NCBI GenBank assembly: GCA_030609865.1
Contig: JAUWSZ010000079.1
Coordinates: 1 to 7,910, forward strand
Reading direction: 5' to 3'
Length of the DNA stretch: 7,910 bases
Source of the DNA: a bacterium
GTDB taxonomy: Bacteria > Desulfobacterota > DSWW01
Shown here: piece by piece, positions 1-7,910 of the stretch
How the letters are laid out: every line of letters begins with the position of its first letter
Numbering within the stretch: the stretch's first letter is position 1
Made by a program: the position numbers and the translations under genes
Notes under the pieces: generated by a model
Told to the model about the DNA's origin: nothing
What the model saw: only the letters and a program-made list of their open reading frames with translations
The model's database searches: none

Positions 1-1079
1 ATGATGTCCCCGTGCTCCAGGCCTGTGCCGGCGGCCGGGCCGCCTTCCGTAACCTCGGAGACCAGGGCCCCCTTCGGCTTGTCCTGGCCGAAAGACTTCG
101 CCAGTTCCGGGGTAACCCTCTGGATGTAAACGCCGAGCCATCCCCGGGAAACGCGCCCTTTTTCCTTGAGCTGCGGGAGCAGATCCTTGGCAATGTTGAT
201 CGGGATCGCAAACCCGATCCCGGTCCCGCCGGCGCTGATGGCCGAGTTTATCCCGATCACCTCCCCCTTCATGTTGATCAGCGGGCCACCGCTGTTGCCC
301 GGATTGATCGAGGCATCCGTCTGAATAAAATCGTCATAAGGCCCGGCCCCGATCTCCCTGCCCTTTGCGCTGACGATACCGGCGGTCAGGGTGTACTTGA
401 GCCCGAAGGGGTTCCCGATCGCAAGCACCCAGTCTCCCATCCGGAGCTTGTCCGAGTCACCCAGCTTTGCCGTAGGAAGCTTCCTCGCCACGTCCACCTT
501 GATCAGGGCGAGGTCGGTCTTGGGGTCCTTACCGATCACCTTGGCCTCCGCCTCGCTTTCGTCGTAGAAAATCACGGTGATGGTCTCGGCATCCTTGACC
601 ACGTGATGGTTGGTGATGATGAGTCCCTCTTCGCCGATCACGAGACCGCTACCCAGGCTCCGCCGCTTCATGTCCCCCTGGGGACCCCCCCGGAAGAACC
701 TGTCGAAGAACTCCTCGAAGGGATCGGGCTGCTGGGGTCCGAGCCGCGGCCCGCCGGGCCCGGGATGGCGAAACCCGAATCCTCTGCCCATCCCGCTTCC
801 CTTGATAACCTGAGTGGTGCTGATGTTGACCACGGCCGGATCGAGCTTCTCTGCCAGGAGCGTGAAGTCAGGAAGGCAGATCTGTTCCGTTCCCCCGGAG
901 TTCGAGCTGCCCTGTACGGCAGGCGTCTGCTCCTTGGCGGCTTCTTCCTCCCCCGACCCGAAGATCGCTCCCAGCCTCTCGGTCACATCCGTCTGGGCCG
1001 CGAGGATCAGACCCATCACCACTCCGATCAGGACCAAAAATAAAACCTTTCCCCTACCCCTGTTTCTTGCACCTTCCAT
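1..1079 (-). CDS. htrA: HtrA/DegP-family periplasmic serine protease, 3' end cut by window
   Basis: This encodes a trypsin-like serine protease of the HtrA/Do family, which degrades or refolds damaged envelope proteins. 359 residues are visible. Residues about 11-28 form one hydrophobic segment, read as an uncleaved membrane anchor or signal peptide. A Gly/Pro-rich linker follows at about 95-135, including the family's DPFEEFF motif. The protease domain spans about 140-300 and has a complete triad: His159 in TNHHVV, Asp189 in TDLALIKV and Ser263 in GNSGGPL. A PDZ domain begins at about residue 312 (RGWLGV) and is cut at GLEHGDI by the window edge. A second PDZ domain may lie beyond. The ATG at 1079 was chosen because AGGAG sits 7 bases upstream (1087-1091) and the anchor starts soon after. 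The gene lies 82 bp downstream of the DUF1844 gene, with a perfect inverted repeat between them. The symbol is generic; degP, degQ or mucD would fit equally well. Confidence 0.95.
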   Translation of the reverse strand, partial: MEGARNRGRGKVLFLVLIGVVMGLILAAQTDVTERLGAIFGSGEEEAAKEQTPAVQGSSNSGGTEQICLPDFTLLAEKLDPAVVNISTTQVIKGSGMGRGFGFRHPGPGGPRLGPQQPDPFEEFFDRFFRGGPQGDMKRRSLGSGLVIGEEGLIITNHHVVKDAETITVIFYDESEAEAKVIGKDPKTDLALIKVDVARKLPTAKLGDSDKLRMGDWVLAIGNPFGLKYTLTAGIVSAKGREIGAGPYDDFIQTDASINPGNSGGPLINMKGEVIGINSAISAGGTGIGFAIPINIAKDLLPQLKEKGRVSRGWLGVYIQRVTPELAKSFGQDKPKGALVSEVTEGGPAAGTGLEHGDI

Positions 1080-1097
1080 TCGTTGCTCCTTTTCGGT

Positions 1098-1148
1098 CCT
1101 GGGAGGCTGTCCGAGAATAGCAAGGACATTCTCGGACAGCCTCCCAGG
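1098..1148. repeat. Perfect 21-bp inverted repeat upstream of htrA
   Basis: Two arms, 1098-1118 and 1128-1148, are exact reverse complements over 21 bp around a 9-base loop. The arms carry the core GGCTGTCCGAGAAT. The element nearly fills the gap between the DUF1844 stop (1162) and the htrA ribosome-binding site, with its base about 6 bases from the AGGAG. No T-run follows on either strand, so it does not look like a standard intrinsic terminator. As RNA it would form a very stable stem in the leader of htrA or the spacer of a DUF1844-htrA transcript. It could slow read-through, protect the 5' end of a processed htrA message, or be a dispersed palindromic (REP/MITE-like) element. The structure is seen directly; the role is inferred. 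Confidence 0.9.
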
Positions 1149-1161
1149 TTGTCACCGCGGC

Positions 1162-1626
1162 TCACTTGGATTCATCAACATACCTCATGCGTAAGTCATA
1201 CAGCATGCTTTCCAACAATTGGCCTTCCTCTTCGGTGAGGTTTCCCCGGGTCTTCTCCTGCAGCATCCCGAGCATGTCGATGGTCTGCTTCGCGATCGCC
1301 AGATCCTTTTTCTGCTCTCCGGTCATCGGATCCGGGGCGATTCCCAGGTTAATCAGGGCGGAGCTGCTGAGGGAAACCACAAACGTTGCGAAATCGATCG
1401 CCGGAAGCGCAGTGGGCTCCTCGCGCTTCTCGGCCTCCGGCTTCTTGCCCGCCTCCTCCTGCCCGGCGGGTTCAGGCTTCTCGCCGGTGGCCTCCTGGGT
1501 TTCGGGCGGCTTCTTGTCCCCCTCAGGGGCCTTTTCCTCCTCCCGCACCTCCCCACTCTCTGACCCGCTAAATCGGCGGCGATCGCTTACCCGAAATCCC
1601 TGGTCCTGTTTTTCTTCTTCACCCAT
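1162..1626 (-). CDS. DUF1844 domain protein (154 aa)
   Basis: This is a small, very acidic/basic mixed protein of unknown function. The N-terminus contains GFRVSDRRRF (about 10-19), a motif common at the start of DUF1844 proteins. Residues about 25-75 are a charged, Pro/Glu/Lys-rich, probably disordered linker. The DUF1844 domain occupies about 76-152, with IDFATFVVSLSSSALINLG, then DLAIAKQTIDMLGMLQEKT, then GNLTEEE and LYDLRMRYV, and is predicted helical. There is no signal peptide, so a cytoplasmic location is likely. The ATG at 1624-1626 is preceded by GGAGG with a 7-base gap. It is the gene directly upstream of htrA on the same strand and probably shares its transcript, subject to the hairpin between them. 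The family match comes from recognised motifs; no biochemical role is known to me. Confidence 0.88.
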   Translation of the reverse strand: MGEEEKQDQGFRVSDRRRFSGSESGEVREEEKAPEGDKKPPETQEATGEKPEPAGQEEAGKKPEAEKREEPTALPAIDFATFVVSLSSSALINLGIAPDPMTGEQKKDLAIAKQTIDMLGMLQEKTRGNLTEEEGQLLESMLYDLRMRYVDESK

Positions 1627-1645
1627 TGGGTTTCCTCCCTGAAAG

Positions 1646-1671
1646 AAGCTTTTAGCTATTAGCCGTTAGCT
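1646..1671. repeat. Heptad-repeat tract, left copy (inverted relative to 1761-1800)
   Basis: Three consecutive 7-base units (1651-1657, 1658-1664, 1665-1671) follow the pattern NTTAGCY, preceded by a partial unit AAGCT. Read on the minus strand they are AGCTAAC, GGCTAAT and AGCTAAA. The 21 bases match 1775-1795 in reverse complement at 18 of 21 positions. The tract lies about 20 bp upstream of the DUF1844 start codon. Confidence 0.8.
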
Positions 1672-1673
1672 GA

Positions 1674-1701
1674 ATAATCAGTAATGTGGAAGAGCAGACA
1701 A
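1674..1701 (-). promoter_or_regulatory. Weak sigma70-like promoter candidate for DUF1844-htrA
   Basis: On the minus strand TTGTCT (1696-1701) is followed after 16 bases by GATTAT (1674-1679). Each hexamer matches the consensus at 4 of 6 positions. It sits immediately after the probable htpX terminator and about 50 bp before the DUF1844 start, which is where a promoter would be expected. In AT-rich spacer DNA a match this weak is easily accidental. Confidence 0.22.
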
Positions 1702-1734
1702 AAGAAAAAACCGGGGAAGCCTCTAGAACTCCCC
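1701..1734 (-). terminator. Probable intrinsic terminator after htpX
   Basis: Read on the minus strand, GGGGAG is followed by a short loop and then CTTCCCC, giving a GC-rich stem of about five to six pairs with one G-U. After CCGG comes a T-rich run of TTTTTTCTTTTG. It lies about 65 bp past the htpX stop codon. The stem is short and imperfect, which limits confidence, but the position and T-run are right. Confidence 0.45.
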
Positions 1735-1760
1735 TTACTCCCGTGGCTCCTGCTTTCTTT

Positions 1761-1800
1761 TGCTAAAAGCTAAAAGCTAACAGCTAATTGCTAATTGCTA
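1761..1800. repeat. Heptad-repeat tract, right copy, overlapping the htpX stop codon
   Basis: Five complete 7-base units (TGCTAAA, AGCTAAA, AGCTAAC, AGCTAAT, TGCTAAT) and a partial sixth, TGCTA, run head to tail from 1761 to 1800. The consensus is WGCTAAN. The last three bases of the tract (1798-1800) are the TAG stop codon of htpX on the minus strand. The opposite-orientation tract at 1646-1671 could pair with this one across about 100 bp. Confidence 0.85.
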
Positions 1801-2637
1801 TTTCCCCAGAAGGCGTCGAATCCTTTCTTCGAGGGGGGGATGCGTGCTGAACAGCTTCATCATGGACCGGCCGGAAAGGGGATTCACAATGAACATGTGC
1901 GCCGTAGAGGGGTTCGCCTTCATCGGAATCCGCTGCGTGGCCTTGCCGAGCTTCTCGAGGGCATGAGCAAGACCGTAAGGGCTGCCCGTCATCTGGGCCG
2001 CCGTAGCATCCGCCAGGTATTCACGGGTTCGGGAGATGGCCATCTGGATCAAGACGGCTGCAAGTGGGGCGAGGAACATCATGAAGAGAAGCCCGAAGAC
2101 GCCGCCACCCTCGTCATCATCCCTGCCCACGCCTCCAAAGATCGCCGCCCACCGGGCCATGCTGGCCAACATCATGATCGCGCCGGCAAGGGTTGCGGCA
2201 ATCGAGCTGATCAGGATGTCACGGTTTTTGACATGACCGAGCTCGTGGGCAAGGACGCCTTCCAGCTCTTCGTCATTCATCAGCCGCAGGAGCCCCTGGG
2301 TGACGGCAACAACTGCGTGATCGGGGTTGCGGCCGGTTGCAAAGGCGTTGGGCGAGTCCTGAGGAATAACATAGACCCGTGGGGTGGGCAGGCCGGCCTT
2401 CTGCGCGAGCCTCTCGACCAGTTGATACAGTCCCGGTGCCTGCGAGGGGTCCACCTGGCGGGCGCGGTACATGCGCAGCACGATCTTGTCGGAAAACCAG
2501 TAGGCCCCAAAGTTCATGATCACTGCAAACATGAACGCAATTATCATCCCACTCTGACCGCCGAAGTACCCTCCGATCAACACGATCAACGCGGTGAGGG
2601 AAGCGAGAAGCAGTGTCGTCTTCAAGGTGTTTTGCAT
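1798..2637 (-). CDS. htpX: HtpX, membrane zinc metalloprotease (M48B)
   Basis: This encodes the inner-membrane metalloprotease that degrades misfolded membrane proteins, with its active site facing the cytoplasm. The product has 279 residues, close to the 280-295 usual for the family. Two N-terminal hydrophobic segments (about 7-25 and 29-47) are followed by the catalytic domain. The zinc motif HELGH is at 131-135, followed by VKNRD, and the third zinc ligand is Glu206 in REYLAD. Two further hydrophobic stretches lie at about 144-167 and 180-202, and the C-terminal motif [11 protein letters not shown] is intact. The ATG at 2637 is preferred over an in-frame GTG at 2646 because AAGGAG (2646-2651) overlaps that GTG but stands 8 bases from the ATG. 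The gene follows dnaK but a terminator separates them. The stop codon lies in a heptad-repeat tract. Confidence 0.97.
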   Translation of the reverse strand: MQNTLKTTLLLASLTALIVLIGGYFGGQSGMIIAFMFAVIMNFGAYWFSDKIVLRMYRARQVDPSQAPGLYQLVERLAQKAGLPTPRVYVIPQDSPNAFATGRNPDHAVVAVTQGLLRLMNDEELEGVLAHELGHVKNRDILISSIAATLAGAIMMLASMARWAAIFGGVGRDDDEGGGVFGLLFMMFLAPLAAVLIQMAISRTREYLADATAAQMTGSPYGLAHALEKLGKATQRIPMKANPSTAHMFIVNPLSGRSMMKLFSTHPPLEERIRRLLGK

Positions 2638-2645
2638 TCTCTCCA

Positions 2646-2651
2646 CTCCTT
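2646..2651 (-). promoter_or_regulatory. htpX ribosome-binding site that decides the start
   Basis: On the minus strand AAGGAG is followed by 8 bases and then the ATG at 2637. The alternative in-frame GTG at 2646 overlaps the last base of the motif and would have no usable spacing. An internal 5-bp palindrome (CTAAG/CTTAG, 2661-2673) lies just upstream and has no assigned role. Confidence 0.8.
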
Positions 2652-2680
2652 CAAGGTCCGCTAAGAGGCTTAGACCTTAC

Positions 2681-2712
2681 ACAAATAAGGGGGGTATTGA
2701 TTCCCCCCCCTT
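2681..2712 (-). terminator. Intrinsic terminator after dnaK
   Basis: On the minus strand AAGGGGGG (2705-2712) pairs with CCCCCCTT (2687-2694) across a 10-base loop. The stem is followed by ATTTGTGT, a modest T-rich tail. It begins about 43 bp after the dnaK stop and ends about 44 bp before the htpX start, so it should separate dnaK from htpX, at least partly. Confidence 0.7.
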
Positions 2713-2754
2713 GCGTTCAGTCGTCGATCTAGCGCAAAACGGGGCACAGGCATC

Positions 2755-4701
<1,947 letters not shown>

Positions 4702-4710
4702 TGTCGTCAA

Positions 4711-4717
4711 CTCCTTT
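4711..4717 (-). promoter_or_regulatory. dnaK ribosome-binding site that decides the start
   Basis: AAAGGAG on the minus strand lies 9 bases before the ATG at 4701. The in-frame TTG at 4710 touches the motif and is rejected. The resulting N-terminus [10 protein letters not shown] matches other DnaK proteins exactly in register. Confidence 0.8.
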
Positions 4718-4792
4718 GCCCGGGGCTCTTCAAGTCTGAATCCCCTGATTTCGCAACACCTTTTACCACCTCGCCGAATTTTGTCGTAGCTT

Positions 4793-4823
4793 ATTAGGTA
4801 ATCATCGAGAAGGGGCGAGTCAA
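4793..4823 (-). promoter_or_regulatory. Weak sigma70-like promoter candidate for dnaK
   Basis: TTGACT (4818-4823, minus strand) matches the -35 consensus at 5 of 6 positions. CCTAAT (4793-4798) matches the -10 consensus at 4 of 6, after a 19-base spacer that is longer than ideal. It lies in the only spacer upstream of dnaK (4702-4842). That spacer otherwise shows no clear terminator, CIRCE inverted repeat or convincing heat-shock sigma-factor promoter. Confidence 0.25.
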
Positions 4824-4842
4824 CCTAGAGGCTGCAAAAGAA

Positions 4843-6723
4843 TCAGCCCTCCGGGACGCACCCGGCGAGCTTGTCCATGATCGCCTTTTTCTTGTCAGCC
4901 TGGATAAGCCCGACCCATGGCTCCTCTCTCTGCTTCACGTAAACGAGGCCCTCCTCGCCTTCCGGCCCCTGGGCGGAGAGCAGCATTGTGCCCAACTCCT
5001 CTCCATCATCCTTCTTGAAAGAGAGTTCGCTCTCGGCCGGCTCGAGCCCCCAGGCAGAGAGATCCTCCGGGACTTCTTCCACAAAACGATCCACCTCGAG
5101 GCCGAGGACTTCGGTCAGGAGCGCGTTCACCGCCTTCTCCTCCACATCTCCGGAACGCGGCTGCTTGAGCTTCCAGAGGTTCTCCTTCCTCTTTATCACG
5201 ACCGGCCCCTCCGACCCCCTCGCGTCGATCTCGTTGACCAGATACCGGGAGAAATCGATCGCCTTCCTCGAGCGCAGTGCATCCACGCCCTCGGGAAAAC
5301 TCGCCTCGTAGAATTCCCCGTTCACTCGGTACACGGTATCTTCTCCGTCCACGGTCGCGTAATAGACATCCTCCCCCTCGTGGCCCTTCTTGCCGAGGAG
5401 CAACACCCCGAGCAGCGGATAGCCCGTCTCTTCTCCTCCCTCTCCTTCCTCGCCCGTTGCGGGCTTCTCCTCGTACAGGGCGACCCGGGCCAGCGGGTCG
5501 GCGAGGCCGTATTCGGCGAGCCCCTCTTCCCCATCCGGTTTCTCCAAGAACTCCTCCCCTTCGAGGCGGTTCACCGCACCCAGGAAGGCGCTCATCTTGT
5601 TGCCGTCCGCCCTTGCCTCGATCGGCGCCTCGATCCACCACTTGTGGCCATCCCGCTTCTCCAGCGTGACATCCAGGCCCTTCCAGTCGAGTTCCGCCTT
5701 CCTACTCTTCCAGGTTTTGAAAGGCATGACCTTCTTCTCGCGAAACTCCTCCGGCTCTTTGGCAAAGGTCCCGATCAGGTCCAACCCGAGGCTCACCACG
5801 ACGGGCCGCTCTTCGCGCTTCGCGTAGAGGTAACCCTTGCCCTCCGCTTCGTGTATGCTCCCGACCAGCAGGGTGGCCTTGGTCTGGTCCGGCTTCAGAA
5901 CGGCCTCGATCTTCCACACCGGTCGGTCGAGCCCGTAGTCGGCGAGGTCCTTCGGCGCCTCGTCAGCGAACGCCTCGGCCTTCAGGGTGGTCAGTTTGTT
6001 CAGGATCTGGTTTACCGCGGTCTCGGAGGCGCGCGCTCGGATCGGAAGGACGATCTCCCACTTGTCCCCCTCCTTGACCAGCTCCAACTCGGGGTCCCCG
6101 CTCCGCAGGATGCGCAGACGCTCGACGTCTTCCCGCTTGAAGGCAAAGAGCTTCTTGTTGCGGAGATCGTAGAGCCCCTTGTCAAACTGGGGGGTGAGAT
6201 GGGTGCTCAGCAGCAGCACCCTGTCCTCCCCCTCCCACATGGCGTAAGAGTTGCTCCCGATCGGGCTCTTTGCGCCCACCAGGAGCGGCAGCGGGGCCTC
6301 AACTCCCTCGGCCACCTGCACGGCAATCCGTATTTCGGGCTCCTTCAAGCCGTAGGGATCGAGGCTCTCCGCGGATTCGGTGACCACCTGTTCGAGCTTC
6401 ACGCCCTTCAGGTTGTTCACCAGGCCGTTGATGGCGGTGTTGTCCGCATCCGTCTGCAGGGGTTCCGTGATGCGCCACTCGATCTTCTGCGCACCCGCAG
6501 GGCTCCCCTCTTCGGCCTCCGCCTCTCGTTTCTCCACCAGGAAGGTCCCGTGGGCGTTCGTCAGCTTGAACCCCTCGACTTTCTCCCAGTCGATGGAAAA
6601 GATCTTCTTTTCTTCCTCTTCCTGCCTCTTCTCTTCTTCCGCCTTCTTGTACTCGAAGAAGTATGCGTAGGCACCGAAAACGGCGAGAAGAAGGGCTGCA
6701 ATCAGGGTCGTTCGAAACTTCAT
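4843..6723 (-). CDS. DUF4340 membrane-anchored protein with four tandem repeats
   Basis: 626 residues with an N-terminal hydrophobic segment (about 5-22), then a Glu/Lys-rich coiled stretch (24-40), then a large domain expected outside the cytoplasm. Four copies of one module are visible. Each begins with a Trp followed five residues later by Pro (W83, W222, W362, W517), runs through a helix, and ends 41-43 residues later in a YGL/WGL motif (124, 263, 405, 558). The first three YGLs are followed by a Pro two residues on. Each YGL is followed by a strand motif of LLVG or LLLG type. This is the pattern of DUF4340, a family found next to GldG-like ABC-transporter genes; its molecular function is not established. 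The ATG at 6723 was chosen over an in-frame ATG at 6762, since AAGGAGGT (6733-6740) lies 9 bases upstream and the hydrophobic segment then starts the protein. Only 7 bases separate it from the GldG-like gene. Confidence 0.88.
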   Translation of the reverse strand: MKFRTTLIAALLLAVFGAYAYFFEYKKAEEEKRQEEEEKKIFSIDWEKVEGFKLTNAHGTFLVEKREAEAEEGSPAGAQKIEWRITEPLQTDADNTAINGLVNNLKGVKLEQVVTESAESLDPYGLKEPEIRIAVQVAEGVEAPLPLLVGAKSPIGSNSYAMWEGEDRVLLLSTHLTPQFDKGLYDLRNKKLFAFKREDVERLRILRSGDPELELVKEGDKWEIVLPIRARASETAVNQILNKLTTLKAEAFADEAPKDLADYGLDRPVWKIEAVLKPDQTKATLLVGSIHEAEGKGYLYAKREERPVVVSLGLDLIGTFAKEPEEFREKKVMPFKTWKSRKAELDWKGLDVTLEKRDGHKWWIEAPIEARADGNKMSAFLGAVNRLEGEEFLEKPDGEEGLAEYGLADPLARVALYEEKPATGEEGEGGEETGYPLLGVLLLGKKGHEGEDVYYATVDGEDTVYRVNGEFYEASFPEGVDALRSRKAIDFSRYLVNEIDARGSEGPVVIKRKENLWKLKQPRSGDVEEKAVNALLTEVLGLEVDRFVEEVPEDLSAWGLEPAESELSFKKDDGEELGTMLLSAQGPEGEEGLVYVKQREEPWVGLIQADKKKAIMDKLAGCVPEG

Positions 6724-6730
6724 CGCGCAC

Positions 6731-7910
6731 CTACCTCCTTCGCCACCAGATGGCGAGCCCAAACAACAGAAGTATCTCCGGAAGGATCAGAACGGACATG
6801 TAGAAGATGTCCCGCGTCTCCTTCGGGGTCATCAGAACCCTGGACCCCCGGGTCGTCTTCGGCCGGATCGAGATCAGCTCCTCTTCCTCTGCCAACCAGT
6901 TGACCGTGTTCAGAAACAGGTCTGCGTTGTACATCTTGTGGATATACTCGTTGTCGATAAAGGCGGCGTCGCCGAAGACAACCACCCGGGCCTCCCTCTT
7001 GTCGTCCACATCTTCGTCGTCGTCCCCTTCTTCGACCTCTTCCTCGGCGGTCTCTTTCGCCTCCACGGTCAGGGCAACGGCGATCGAAACCGGGCCGCCG
7101 AGGTCTTCCTCGGTGCGGGCGACCTCGCTCTTCGAGAAGAAGCGCTCCAGGTCGGTCTCTGCCCAGCTGCTCGCGCTCGTCTTGGCAAGGGAAACTCCGG
7201 TCACCCCGCCGGGCAGGGGCTCGGCCAGATCCACGGACCGGGCCATGTGAAACACGGTCTGGCCCCCGAACTCCCTGGTGATGTCGTGGACTCCGTAGCT
7301 GGCCACGACCGCGTCCACGCCCAGGGAGGGCCCGTAGAAGAGGCGGAAGACCTGGTCCACGACAACATTGTTACCGACCTTGACCCCCCACTTCGCCAGA
7401 AACTCGTCCATGCCCGGCGAAGTGCCCGGATCCATCAGGACGAGGGCGTTACCCCCCTGGTCGATGTACCTCTCGATCGCCTCCAGCTCGTTCTTCTCGA
7501 GGGGCTTCTCCGGGCTGGCAATCACCAGGACATCCGTGTCCGCCGGCACTTCGTCTATCATGTAGAGTTCCAGGGGGAGCACCTCGTAGTTCTCGTTTTC
7601 CAGGGCCTTCTTGGCCACCCAGTAGCCCGGCTCCTCTTCGCCTGCGAGATCCCGCTCGCCGTGCGCGGTCAGGAAGCGGATCTTCTTCTGTACCGGGTTG
7701 GCGATCTTGAGGATCGCGTTCGTGACGTCCTCCTCGGAGACCCCCGGGATCTTCGGTTCTCGGTCCCCGCATTTGATCACCAGGATGTCGGTCGTGGTCA
7801 CGTCGTGCTTGTTGGCCCTTTCCGGGTTCTGGACCGGGTCGATGAACTCGTAGGTAAACCGGGGGGAATAGTTCGCGTAGTTCTTCAGCAGATCATCGAG
7901 AGCCGTCCCC
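6731..7910 (-). CDS. GldG-like ABC-transporter auxiliary protein (ABC_transp_aux), 5' end cut by window
   Basis: 392 C-terminal residues are visible and the reading frame stays open to the window edge. The in-frame GTG at 7801 is therefore not the real start: the codons before it encode DDLLKNYANYSPRFTYEFIDP, with its last P omitted from the motif typical of this family in DLLKNYANYSPRFTYEFID, ahead of NPE. The protein resembles GldG and related auxiliary subunits of ABC-2 type exporters (pfam ABC_transp_aux). Visible features are FLTAHGERDL, DTDVLVIASP and ERYIDQGGNALVLMDPG, an Asp/Glu-rich insert at about visible residues 287-303, VVVFGDAAFIDN, and a C-terminal membrane helix at about 368-388 ending in WWRRR. 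An extracytoplasmic domain held by terminal membrane helices is the expected topology. The partners, a GldA-type ATPase and GldF-type permease, would lie upstream outside the window. The transported substrate cannot be told from the sequence. Confidence 0.88.
   Translation of the reverse strand, partial: GTALDDLLKNYANYSPRFTYEFIDPVQNPERANKHDVTTTDILVIKCGDREPKIPGVSEEDVTNAILKIANPVQKKIRFLTAHGERDLAGEEEPGYWVAKKALENENYEVLPLELYMIDEVPADTDVLVIASPEKPLEKNELEAIERYIDQGGNALVLMDPGTSPGMDEFLAKWGVKVGNNVVVDQVFRLFYGPSLGVDAVVASYGVHDITREFGGQTVFHMARSVDLAEPLPGGVTGVSLAKTSASSWAETDLERFFSKSEVARTEEDLGGPVSIAVALTVEAKETAEEEVEEGDDDEDVDDKREARVVVFGDAAFIDNEYIHKMYNADLFLNTVNWLAEEEELISIRPKTTRGSRVLMTPKETRDIFYMSVLILPEILLLFGLAIWWRRR
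6733..6740 (-). promoter_or_regulatory. Ribosome-binding site of the DUF4340 gene, embedded in the end of the GldG-like gene
   Basis: The motif AAGGAGGT on the minus strand is formed by the last two Arg codons and the first base of the TAG stop of the GldG-like gene. It is 9 bases from the ATG at 6723. Ribosomes finishing the upstream gene would land on it, which implies translational coupling and settles the start choice. Confidence 0.85.

Noticed and set aside
12..1043. A 343-codon open frame on the plus strand opposite htrA
   Set aside because: The minus strand encodes a full HtrA catalytic triad over the same bases. The plus-strand product is Gly/Pro/Arg/His-rich with no recognisable domain.
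1098..1148. Standard intrinsic terminator for the DUF1844 gene
   Set aside because: The stem is strong but the bases after it on the minus strand are ACCGAAAAGG, with no T-run, so Rho-independent termination by the usual mechanism is not supported.
1795..2664. A 289-codon plus-strand frame covering htpX
   Set aside because: It mirrors htpX almost exactly; the minus-strand protein has every HtpX motif.
4702..4842. CIRCE (HrcA) operator or sigma32 promoter upstream of dnaK
   Set aside because: Neither the TTAGCACTC-N9-GAGTGCTAA inverted repeat nor a CTTGAA/CCCCAT pair at proper spacing is present. A CTTGAA close to the start has no partner.
4830..4853. Hairpin at the 3' end of the DUF4340 gene as a terminator
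   Set aside because: Only five pairs (GGCTG/CAGCC) overlapping the stop codon and no T-run follow, which is too weak to call.
5380..6903. A 507-codon open frame on the plus strand opposite the DUF4340 and GldG-like genes
   Set aside because: It is the antisense of two clearly recognised genes in GC-rich DNA where stops are rare. Its product resembles no family and has a Leu/Arg/His-rich composition typical of antisense frames.
7799..7801. GTG at 7801 as start of the GldG-like gene
   Set aside because: The frame stays open upstream to the window edge and encodes residues typical of the family, so the gene starts outside the window.

Overview
The window carries six genes, all read from the minus strand, so transcription runs from high to low coordinates. 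The coding DNA is GC-rich and the spacers are richer in AT. The gene set is an N-terminally anchored HtrA-type protease, a DUF1844 protein, HtpX, DnaK, a DUF4340 protein and a GldG-like ABC-transporter auxiliary protein. Together with the flavour of the DnaK and DUF1844 sequences, this suggests a Gram-negative bacterium of deltaproteobacterial (Desulfobacterota/Myxococcota-like) or nearby uncultured affiliation. That placement is an inference from gene content, because no rRNA or other marker is present.

Layout in transcription order. (1) 7910-6731: 3' part of a GldG-like (ABC_transp_aux) gene cut by the window edge. (2) 6723-4843: a DUF4340 membrane-anchored protein built from four copies of one repeat. 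Its ribosome-binding site lies inside the last codons of gene 1, so the pair is almost certainly co-transcribed and translationally coupled. Homologous arrangements place a GldA/GldF-type ATPase and permease just upstream, here outside the window. (3) A 141-bp spacer with a weak promoter candidate. (4) 4701-2755: dnaK, full length, with an unusual Thr-to-Pro change in the first phosphate-binding loop, followed by a hairpin terminator at about 2681-2712. (5) 2637-1798: htpX, whose stop codon falls inside a tract of 7-bp repeats. (6) 1627-1797: a spacer with two oppositely oriented 7-bp-repeat tracts around a probable terminator. (7) 1626-1162: DUF1844 protein. (8) 1161-1080: a spacer dominated by a perfect 21-bp inverted repeat. 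(9) 1079-1: htrA/degP-like protease, cut by the window edge within its first PDZ domain.

Functionally the left 4.7 kb is a protein quality-control neighbourhood: a cytosolic chaperone (DnaK), an inner-membrane metalloprotease (HtpX) and a periplasmic serine protease (HtrA), with a conserved protein of unknown function (DUF1844) between them. The right 3.1 kb is the tail of an export or gliding-type ABC-transporter operon. No RNA gene, CRISPR array, prophage or intact insertion sequence was seen. I found no clearly new multi-gene system. The items most worth following up are the perfect hairpin before htrA, the inverted heptad-repeat tracts, the DnaK loop substitution and the four-fold DUF4340 architecture.
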